From: an uncultured Bacilli bacterium
GTDB taxonomy: Bacteria; Bacillota_I; Bacilli_A; RF39; UBA660
DNA length: 7,796 nt
Assembly: GCA_944359595.1 (NCBI GenBank)
Contig: CALVSV010000055.1
Span: 1-7,796, forward strand
Reading direction: 5' to 3'
In this document: one piece after another, positions 1 to 5,680 of the stretch
Layout: each line of letters starts with the position of its first letter
How positions within the stretch are numbered: the first letter of the stretch is position 1
Translations under genes and position numbers: made by a program
The notes under the pieces: generated by a model
Database searches by the model: none
What the model saw: the letters and a program-made list of their open reading frames with translations, nothing else
What the model was told of the DNA's origin: nothing

Positions 1-55
1 ATCTATCAGTAATGATAGATTTTTCTCTATCTTTTAAAGTTTCAAATGCGTTCTT
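1..55 (-). pseudogene. sigG: Continuation of sigG past the in-frame stop (start of sigma region 4)
   Basis: Reading on in the same frame past the TAA at 58-56 gives KNAFETLKDREKSIITDR up to the window edge. This aligns without gaps to the start of region 4.1 of B. subtilis SigG (KEGMRRLNDREKMILRKR, recalled from memory). The Leu that follows LA in B. subtilis sits where the stop is here. TTA, the commonest Leu codon in this window, differs from TAA by one base, so a single substitution explains the break. No frameshift is needed. The rest of region 4 lies outside the window. Confidence 0.8.
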
Positions 56-655
56 TTATGCCAATTTAATATCTAAATCTTCTTTATTTTTATTTTTTTT
101 TAATTGATCAAATAAATATATAGTATCTCCTCTATCATTATATATTGGTTCATACATACTTATGGGATCTTTTAATGAATCTAGTGCATTTATAACATCA
201 TAATTACTTACATTTAATATATTAGCTATCTCTTCAGTAGAAATATCTTTCCCATTCTTATTATATTCTTCTTTAATTTTTAATGATTTATATGCAATAT
301 CTTTAATACCTCTTGAAACTCTTATCTGATTATTATCTCTTAAATAACGTTTTACTTCACCTAAAATCATAGGCACAGAATAAGTTGAGAATTTAACACC
401 ATAATTTAAATCAAAATTATCTATTGCTTTTATTAAACCTATACAGCCTATTTGAAACAAATCATCCATATTATCAGTTTTATTAGAAAACCTTTGTACG
501 ATAGATAATACTAATTTTAAATTACCATTAATAAGGTCATCTCTAGCACTATAATCACCATCCTTATATCTTTTAAACAATTGATCCATTTCTTCACTTG
601 ATAAAACTTTGATATTTGATGTATTCACGCCACTTATTAAAACTGTGTGACGCAT
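56..655 (-). CDS. sigG: RNA polymerase forespore sigma factor SigG, truncated by an in-frame TAA
   Basis: SigG directs core RNA polymerase to late forespore promoters (SASP genes, germination receptors, spoVA). The 199 residues carry the SigG N-terminus (GVNTSNIKVL, about 9-18), region 2 with DDLFQIGCIGLIKAIDNFD (64-82) and KFSTYSVPMILGEVKRYLRD (88-107), and region 3 up to EPIYNDRGD (169-177). N43 in the NGN motif matches Asn45 of B. subtilis SigG, the residue reported to distinguish it from SigF for CsfB/Gin binding. The family is about 260 residues long, so the DNA-binding region 4 is missing: TAA at 58-56 ends the frame. The codons beyond it still read as region 4 (see 1-55), so this is an interrupted full-length gene, not a natural short form. 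The start at 655 has a strong AGGAGG site. It follows sspI directly, so the two are probably cotranscribed. Identity is very secure; functionality is uncertain. Confidence 0.9.
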   Translation of the reverse strand: MRHTVLISGVNTSNIKVLSSEEMDQLFKRYKDGDYSARDDLINGNLKLVLSIVQRFSNKTDNMDDLFQIGCIGLIKAIDNFDLNYGVKFSTYSVPMILGEVKRYLRDNNQIRVSRGIKDIAYKSLKIKEEYNKNGKDISTEEIANILNVSNYDVINALDSLKDPISMYEPIYNDRGDTIYLFDQLKKNKNKEDLDIKLA

Positions 656-667
656 ATTATCCTCCTA
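656..667 (-). promoter_or_regulatory. sigG ribosome binding site overlapping the sspI stop codon
   Basis: On the complement the sequence reads TAGGAGGATAAT directly before the sigG ATG. The TAG is the sspI stop codon and its last two bases begin the AGGAGG Shine-Dalgarno sequence, six bases from the ATG. A ribosome finishing sspI therefore ends on the sigG initiation site, which suggests translational coupling. Confidence 0.75.
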
Positions 668-871
668 TAAATTATTTTTAATAATATTTAATATATTATT
701 TTTTTCATCATCATTACTATTCTTCCAAATAAGTTCAAAAAACACACCTAATCCAGTTAAAGTTAATTCATCATTATCTTTAATACTTTCTTCTATAGAC
801 TTATTAATATCTTCTATATTACTATCTTTAAAATTATTTTTAATATATTCTCTAACATCTATATTATCCAT
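665..871 (-). CDS. sspI: Small acid-soluble spore protein SspI
   Basis: This 68-residue protein resembles B. subtilis SspI, a minor small acid-soluble protein of about 71 residues made in the forespore under SigG. The diagnostic stretch is LTGLGVFFELIW (38-49), matching LPGLGVLFEVIW. An acidic, Asn-rich helical N-terminal half and a lysine-containing C-terminal tail complete it. Its precise role in the mature spore is unknown; it is distinct from the DNA-binding alpha/beta SASPs. The start at 871 is supported by a GGAGGG ribosome binding site (878-883 on the complement) six bases upstream. It is the first gene of a probable two-gene unit with sigG and faces away from spoIIP across a 101-base divergent region. 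The gene ends with TAG, the first bases of the sigG ribosome binding site. Confidence 0.85.
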   Translation of the reverse strand: MDNIDVREYIKNNFKDSNIEDINKSIEESIKDNDELTLTGLGVFFELIWKNSNDDEKNNILNIIKNNL

Positions 872-972
872 ATATTTCCCTCCACTTTTATATTGAACAC
901 ATTATTAAGTTTTATACATTTATATGACAAAAATAACATAATAAATAATATATTATAGTGTTGGTGATAATT

Positions 973-1962
973 ATGAAAAAATTTAAAAGTAAAAAAATGA
1001 TAAAAAAAAGTAAAAAAAGAAAAATATTAAAATTTATAATATTTATATTAATGACATACTTATTTTCATATTTTACATTCAACTATTTAAATAATAAAAT
1101 AAGTTATACATCTAATAAAAATTTCTTAAATCTATTATTAAATGAAAGTAATTTTAAAAAAGAAAACAAATTAAGTATGTTTAATATTATAGAGGACGCT
1201 ACTAATATAAGTTTTACAAATCCAATAAGTATTTTAGATAGAGGTATTAAAAATAATATTATAAAGATTAGTACTACTAATGAAGATGATTATAATAATT
1301 ATACTGAATTAGAAAAAGTATCAAATAGAGTAGAAAATAATGATACTAGAGAAATTAAAGATCCAATAATATATTTATATAATTCACATCAATTAGAAAA
1401 TTATACAAAAAAAGATGATGAAGAAAATACACCTAATGTAATGTTAACTTCATATAGATTAAAAGATAAATTAGAAGAATATAATATTAATTCATTAGTT
1501 GAAGAAGAAGATATACAAGAAATATTAAGAATAAATTCATGGAGTGGAAGTAGTGCATATAAAGCATCCAGAATACTTATTAATAATGCAATAGAAAATT
1601 ATGATACATTAAAATATTTTATTGATTTACATAGAGATAGTGTAGGATATAATTCTACAACTTTAATAACTGACGATAAAAAGTATGCGAAATTATATTT
1701 TGTTATTGGATTAGAGCATGAAAACTATGAAAAAAATTTAGAATTTGCGACTAACTTAAGTAATATGTTAAACAAAGAAATAAATGGTATATCAAAAGGT
1801 ATACTAGCCAAACAAGGTAAAAATGTAAATGGTATTTATAATCAAGATATTAATGGTAATACATTACTTATTGAAGTTGGTGGCGTAGATAATACTATAG
1901 ACGAAGTATATAATACTATAGATGTTTTAGCAAAAGTATTAAATAATTATATAGGAGGTTAA
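973..1962 (+). CDS. spoIIP: Stage II sporulation protein P (SpoIIP), septal peptidoglycan amidase/endopeptidase
   Basis: SpoIIP is a membrane-anchored hydrolase with amidase and endopeptidase activity. Together with SpoIID and SpoIIM it degrades septal peptidoglycan during engulfment. The 329-residue protein has a very basic N-terminus, one membrane segment (about 18-38), a variable linker and the SpoIIP domain (about 130-329). Family signatures are IIYLYNSHQLENY (132-144; His139, Glu142), FIDLHRDS (216-223; His220) and YNQDINGNTLLIEVGGVDN (289-307; Glu301). His139 and His220 correspond to the essential histidines of B. subtilis SpoIIP. An upstream GTG at 958 is also in frame, but ATG 973 is preferred because GGTGAT (963-968) lies just before it. 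At 329 residues it is shorter than the B. subtilis protein (about 400), mainly in the linker. No convincing promoter was identified. Confidence 0.92.
   Translation: MKKFKSKKMIKKSKKRKILKFIIFILMTYLFSYFTFNYLNNKISYTSNKNFLNLLLNESNFKKENKLSMFNIIEDATNISFTNPISILDRGIKNNIIKISTTNEDDYNNYTELEKVSNRVENNDTREIKDPIIYLYNSHQLENYTKKDDEENTPNVMLTSYRLKDKLEEYNINSLVEEEDIQEILRINSWSGSSAYKASRILINNAIENYDTLKYFIDLHRDSVGYNSTTLITDDKKYAKLYFVIGLEHENYEKNLEFATNLSNMLNKEINGISKGILAKQGKNVNGIYNQDINGNTLLIEVGGVDNTIDEVYNTIDVLAKVLNNYIGG
1954..1960 (+). promoter_or_regulatory. Ribosome binding site inside the end of spoIIP
   Basis: AGGAGGT occupies the last codons of spoIIP (ATA GGA GGT TAA), six bases before the next ATG at 1967. Translation of the small membrane protein is therefore probably tied to that of spoIIP. 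Confidence 0.7.
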
Positions 1963-1966
1963 TTCA

Positions 1967-2290
1967 ATGAAAGCAAACAAAATTGCTGGAACTACAATAA
2001 TAATATTATTTATACTTTTTTTCGCACTTTTTATATCACAAAGTACAGGTTATTATGATTATGAAGCATACAAAAAAACTGCACTAACTAAGGAACAGAT
2101 AAAAAAATTTGAAGAAGATGTTAAAAATGGTAAAAATGTAAGTGTTAAAGACTATTTATCTGATACTATTAAAGATTATGGTAATAATGTTAGTGATGTT
2201 GGCTTGTCAGTATCTAAAAACATTGAAAAATATTCTAAAAAAACTATAGAAGCTATATTTGGTGCTTTATCAAATTTAATAACCAATTGA
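1967..2290 (+). CDS. Small single-pass membrane protein downstream of spoIIP, function unknown
   Basis: This 107-residue protein has a hydrophobic segment at about 5-25 and then a mostly polar part with KTALTKEQIKKFEEDVKNGK (37-56) and an amphipathic C-terminal end (KYSKKTIEAIFGALSNLI, 88-105). The likely topology is N-terminal anchor with the rest outside. The ribosome binding site AGGAGGT lies in the last codons of spoIIP and only four bases separate the genes, so the two are coupled. In B. subtilis the gene after spoIIP is yqxA, also a small one-TM protein of unknown role. Position and layout are similar, but I cannot show sequence homology. It probably belongs to the same sporulation stage as SpoIIP. 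It ends in TGA, consistent with TGA being a stop in this organism. Confidence 0.75.
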   Translation: MKANKIAGTTIIILFILFFALFISQSTGYYDYEAYKKTALTKEQIKKFEEDVKNGKNVSVKDYLSDTIKDYGNNVSDVGLSVSKNIEKYSKKTIEAIFGALSNLITN

Positions 2291-2322
2291 CGTAAAACAT
2301 TAATAAATATTATTCATAACAA

Positions 2323-2351
2323 TTGAAATATTACTATTTTTATAGTATAAT
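2323..2351 (+). promoter_or_regulatory. Sigma-A promoter of the surface protein gene
   Basis: The -35 box is TTGAAA (2323-2328) and the -10 box is a perfect TATAAT (2346-2351), 17 bases apart. The expected transcription start is near 2358, giving a leader of about 30 bases before the AAGGAG site (2379-2384). A six-base inverted repeat, TACTAT/ATAGTA (2332-2337 and 2342-2347), fills the spacer and touches the -10 box. It could be an operator but may be chance in AT-rich DNA. Confidence 0.75.
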
Positions 2352-2391
2352 TTACTTATAATTGTAGAGAATACTAAAAAGGAGTATGTTT

Positions 2392-3561
2392 ATGAAAAAG
2401 AATATTTTATTAAAGTTTTTATTTATTGTTTTATTTGTATTTATTATTATGCCCGATAAGGGGAATGCATTAACTGAACCTAAATTTGAATGTACAAAAG
2501 ACGGTACCAAATTAAATAATAATGACACAGTTAATGTTAATGATGAATTAAATTGTAGTTTGAAGGTTACAGTTGATAATAAAACAACATTTATAGATCC
2601 TTCAGATACACTGACATTAGAAAATGTAGAAATTATTAACATAACAAATGTAGGTGCTAGTTCTACATATATAGATTGGGATGACGTGGGCACTGGCGTA
2701 AAATATAATGAAATCGTAGTTAATGCACCAGCAAATGATAAGGAAATCGCGAATTTTGATGTTAAAATCACTGGTACTCCTACAGCCAATATTGAAATCC
2801 CAATTGATTATAAAGAAGAGGGCGGAATGAATGCTTCAATAACTGCTAAATTAACACTTAATGTATCCGCACCATTAAGTGGTGATACAAAACCTAGCAG
2901 TGTAACTATAAATGATGGAAATGTAGATTTTGATGGTAATAAGACATATAGCAAAACTGTTTCATCAGACACTACTGAAGTTAGTTTAGAAATTAGTGCT
3001 AGTAGTGGAGGTAAGGTGCGATATGGAAGCACAGAAAGTGCAAATATAAATGTTACTGTCCCTTTAACCAATGATACTACAACAATTAATTTTTGGGGAA
3101 TAGCTGAAAACGGAACGGAAGATGAGTATACACTTATTATTAAAAAAGAAGCGTCAACGTCAGATCCTGGTACATCAACTGGCGAAGAAAGTATAGCTAC
3201 ATTATCTAGTATAACTATTAATGGAAAGAAAATAAATATTAGAAATGGTATAAAAGAATATAGTTATACTGTTAAAAATTCTGTTGAAAAAATAGACATT
3301 GGTACTACAACTACTGCAAGTGGTGCGAGTGTTGAGGTGCAAGGTGATCCTAATTTAGCTGAGGGTGAAGTAAATGTATTTAAAATAATAGTTACTTCAA
3401 AAGATGGAAGCGAAACTGAAACGTATATATTAAATGTTACAAGAGAAATGCCTAATCCAGACACTAGCATAATTATTCCATTATCAGTAATAGGTTTAGG
3501 TATTGCTGGTGGATTAGCATATATGAAATTTAGAAAGAAAACTTATATACAAAAAATATAG
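2392..3561 (+). CDS. Exported surface protein with two cadherin-like beta-sandwich repeats and a sortase-like tail
   Basis: The 389-residue protein begins with a signal peptide (MKKN, hydrophobic core about 5-20, probable cleavage after GNA at 26). Residues 27-160 form a beta-rich, possibly cohesin-like domain with two cysteines (34 and 55) that could pair once exported. Two related modules follow (about 168-252 and 269-352), each running from a short SxITING-like strand to EYTLIIKK or TYILNVTR. This pattern is typical of the Pfam 'Cadherin-like beta sandwich' family. A Ser/Thr/Gly linker (254-267) separates them. The C-terminus has NPDTS (355-359), a hydrophobic segment (360-378) and a basic tail, as in sortase substrates or single-pass anchors. 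The likely role is a cell-surface scaffold or adhesin; the ligand is unknown. ATG 2392 is chosen over ATG 2386 because AAGGAG lies seven bases before it but only one before 2386. It is monocistronic, with its own promoter and terminator. Confidence 0.8.
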   Translation: MKKNILLKFLFIVLFVFIIMPDKGNALTEPKFECTKDGTKLNNNDTVNVNDELNCSLKVTVDNKTTFIDPSDTLTLENVEIINITNVGASSTYIDWDDVGTGVKYNEIVVNAPANDKEIANFDVKITGTPTANIEIPIDYKEEGGMNASITAKLTLNVSAPLSGDTKPSSVTINDGNVDFDGNKTYSKTVSSDTTEVSLEISASSGGKVRYGSTESANINVTVPLTNDTTTINFWGIAENGTEDEYTLIIKKEASTSDPGTSTGEESIATLSSITINGKKINIRNGIKEYSYTVKNSVEKIDIGTTTTASGASVEVQGDPNLAEGEVNVFKIIVTSKDGSETETYILNVTREMPNPDTSIIIPLSVIGLGIAGGLAYMKFRKKTYIQKI

Positions 3562-3564
3562 ATT

Positions 3565-3587
3565 AATCGGTTATATAACCGATTTTT
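3565..3587 (+). terminator. Rho-independent terminator after the surface protein gene
   Basis: Arms AATCGGTT (3565-3572) and AACCGATT (3577-3584) form a perfect eight-pair stem around ATAT, followed by a T run to 3587. The 20-base core is fully palindromic. The T run is on the plus side only, so it acts on plus-strand transcripts. It starts three bases after the stop codon and isolates the surface gene from deoD. Confidence 0.88.
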
Positions 3588-3610
3588 CGTGTTTATTGGG
3601 ACAATTAATG

Positions 3611-3639
3611 TTGATATTAAATTTGTCTTATGTTAAGAT
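3611..3639 (+). promoter_or_regulatory. Probable sigma-A promoter of deoD, extended -10 type
   Basis: TTGATA (3611-3616) and TAAGAT (3634-3639) are 17 bases apart. TG at 3631-3632 lies one base before the -10 hexamer, making an extended -10 that compensates for the weak hexamer. The expected start is near 3646, just ahead of the ribosome binding site. It lies downstream of the terminator and may drive deoD and the two M16 genes together. Confidence 0.55.
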
Positions 3640-3666
3640 ATATATTGAAGAGAAAGTGGTGTTTAT

Positions 3667-4365
3667 ATGACTGAACATAACGAAGCAAAATACGATGAAA
3701 TTGCGAACATAGTTATCATGCCAGGAGATCCTAAAAGAGCAACATTTATTGCCGAAAATTATCTTAAAGATTATAAACTTGTAAATGATGTTAGAGGTAT
3801 GAAAGCATACACTGGTTATTATAATAATAAAAGAGTAACTGTTATGGCACATGGAATGGGAATGCCTTCTGCTAGTATATATGTATATGAATTATTTAAA
3901 TTTTATAATGTTGATATTATTATTAGAATAGGTAGTGCGGGAAGTTATAACGATAATTATAAGTTAGGTGATATTATACTTGCATCACAAATAAATACTA
4001 GATCTAATATTGCTAGTAATATAACTAATGATAATTATGATATTATTGATGCTTTTAGTGATATTAATAAAAGTATTATTGATGTTGCTAAAAATATAAA
4101 TGTTGATATTAAAACTTCAAAAGTTACTACAATGGATGTGTTTGAACCATATTTTATTAATAATATAGATAAAGAAGGTTTAGAAGTTACTGAAATGGAA
4201 GCATATATAATATTTTTACTTAGTAAGTTAATGAATAAAAAATGCGCGTGTTTGTTAACTATAGCCGATGAAAATTATTCAGATAATAATATGAGTGCGA
4301 TTGAAAGACAAAATAGCATGGATAATATGATAAAACTTGCACTTGAAACTAGTATAAACTTATAA
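3667..4365 (+). CDS. deoD: Purine nucleoside phosphorylase, DeoD (hexameric) type
   Basis: DeoD splits purine ribo- and deoxyribonucleosides with phosphate into free base and (deoxy)ribose-1-phosphate, in the cytoplasm, for nucleoside salvage. The 232 residues match the family length (about 235-239) and keep the active-site positions: His4, MPGDPKRA with Gly20 and Arg24, VRGM with Arg43, RIGSAG with Arg87 and Ser90, Phe159, EMEA (176-179), Asp201 and Arg214 (equivalents of E. coli Asp204 and Arg217). The usual SDH around the catalytic Asp is ADE here, a small deviation next to the acid residue; the Asp itself is kept. The start has GTGGTG five bases upstream. A 46-base gap without an obvious terminator leads to the M16 pair, so cotranscription is possible. 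Confidence 0.93.
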   Translation: MTEHNEAKYDEIANIVIMPGDPKRATFIAENYLKDYKLVNDVRGMKAYTGYYNNKRVTVMAHGMGMPSASIYVYELFKFYNVDIIIRIGSAGSYNDNYKLGDIILASQINTRSNIASNITNDNYDIIDAFSDINKSIIDVAKNINVDIKTSKVTTMDVFEPYFINNIDKEGLEVTEMEAYIIFLLSKLMNKKCACLLTIADENYSDNNMSAIERQNSMDNMIKLALETSINL

Positions 4366-4411
4366 AATTTAATTTGAGGTACATAATAAATGTGAAGGTA
4401 AGGTGAGATAG

Positions 4412-5680
4412 ATGGAATATGTAAAAAAAGAGATGAATGCATATAATATACATATTATTAAAACTGATAAGTTTAAAACTGTAACATTAGAAATAGATTT
4501 TTTAAGAAAAATAAGAAAAGAAGAAACAACAATTAGAAATTTTTTATCAGAAATAATATTGCAGTCATCTAAAAAGTATAATACTAAAAGATTATTATCT
4601 TTAAAAAGTAAAGAATTGTACGATGCTAATATTACATCGTCTTGTACAAGAATAGGTGCATATACTAATATGAGCTTTGCTATTAATTTTTTACAACAAG
4701 AATATACAGAGGATGATATGCAAGATAAAACTATTGATTTCTTTTTTGATACGATCTTTAATCCTAATGTAGAAGATGGGAAGTTTGATAAACATTCTTT
4801 TGATGTGGCTAAAGATGTTATCGCAACAGAAATAAAAAGTATAAAAGATAATTTAACAAAATATTCACTTATTAGAATGTTAGAGATTTTAGATAGTACT
4901 AAACCTTTTTCTTTTAATGGATATGGATATAGCGAAGATTTAGAAAAAATTACTTCTAAAAACTTATACGAATATTATGAAGATGTAATTAAAAGTGATA
5001 AAGTTGATATATTTGTTGTTGGTAATGTTGATATAGATAAAACAATAGAAGATATAATGAGTAAAGTACATATTAAAACTATTAAAAAGAAAATTGATAG
5101 TGTTAGAATAGAACATAAAAAAATACGTTCTAGACTTAAAAAAGTTACTGAAAAAGAACGTATTACACAAAGTAAATTAAATATTGGATGCTTGATTAAA
5201 GATCTAAGTGAAGATGAATTAAACTATACACTTAAAATATATAATGAGATTTTGGGTGGAGGTACTGAATCAAAACTATTTATGAATGTAAGAGAAAAAA
5301 ATTCACTTTGTTATTATATTAATAGTTGTGTTAATACGTATGATAACTTGATGTTTATATATGCTGGTATAAATAAAAATGATTTTGATAAAACATTAAA
5401 ATTAATAAAGAATGAAATGAATAAAATGAAGAGTGGTAAATTTAGTGAAGAAGATGTTCTGATTGCTAAAAAGGCCATGGAAACATCTATTAATACTATA
5501 TATGATTCACCAGTAAGAATTATCAATATGTATTATGCAAACGAACTTGCTAATAGTGATACTATAGAAGAGAAGTTAAAAAAAGTTAAAAATGTTACTT
5601 TTGATGATGTAGTTAATGTTGCAAATAAAATAAAAATTGATACAGTATATTTAATGTATGGAGATGATTTAAATGAATAG
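4412..5680 (+). CDS. M16 family peptidase-like protein, catalytically degenerate (YmfF type)
   Basis: This 422-residue protein has the two-lobe M16 architecture, but the N-terminal lobe lacks HxxEH: the equivalent stretch reads RNFLSEIILQ (42-51). It is therefore not expected to bind zinc. The C-terminal lobe keeps the substrate-binding part, LGGGTESKLF (281-290) followed by VREKNSLCYY (293-302), containing the Arg/Tyr pair typical of M16 proteins. This matches YmfF of B. subtilis, the non-catalytic partner next to YmfH. It probably forms a heterodimeric clamp with the following gene product, as seen for other M16B active/inactive pairs. No signal peptide is visible, so it is cytoplasmic. The start at 4412 is preceded by AAGGTGAGA (4400-4408). 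Its last eight bases overlap the next gene. Substrate unknown. Confidence 0.87.
   Translation: MEYVKKEMNAYNIHIIKTDKFKTVTLEIDFLRKIRKEETTIRNFLSEIILQSSKKYNTKRLLSLKSKELYDANITSSCTRIGAYTNMSFAINFLQQEYTEDDMQDKTIDFFFDTIFNPNVEDGKFDKHSFDVAKDVIATEIKSIKDNLTKYSLIRMLEILDSTKPFSFNGYGYSEDLEKITSKNLYEYYEDVIKSDKVDIFVVGNVDIDKTIEDIMSKVHIKTIKKKIDSVRIEHKKIRSRLKKVTEKERITQSKLNIGCLIKDLSEDELNYTLKIYNEILGGGTESKLFMNVREKNSLCYYINSCVNTYDNLMFIYAGINKNDFDKTLKLIKNEMNKMKSGKFSEEDVLIAKKAMETSINTIYDSPVRIINMYYANELANSDTIEEKLKKVKNVTFDDVVNVANKIKIDTVYLMYGDDLNE

Noticed and set aside
889..917. SigG-like promoter for sspI on the complement (GTATA, 17 bases, CAATATA)
   Set aside because: The hexamer match is partial, and the expected transcription start would fall inside the sspI ribosome binding site, so it cannot serve the gene as drawn.
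937..943. CATAATA as a -10 box of a sporulation promoter for spoIIP
   Set aside because: The heptamer fits a SigG -10 and partly a SigE -10, but no matching -35 lies at the right distance. In this composition it may be chance.
2288..2290. TGA read as Trp, extending the 107-residue protein to 2350
   Set aside because: The extension would run through the promoter at 2323-2351, and Trp is encoded by TGG throughout the window.
2352..2789. Minus-strand open frame of 145 codons opposite the surface protein gene
   Set aside because: It covers the promoter and the first part of a well-supported plus-strand gene. Its composition is that of a frame shadow and it has no ribosome binding site.
3628..3852. 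Minus-strand open frame over the start of deoD
   Set aside because: Antisense to conserved deoD residues and to its promoter; no start signals. The same applies to the other short antisense frames at 2808-3071, 3264-3470, 4964-5170 and 5314-5526.
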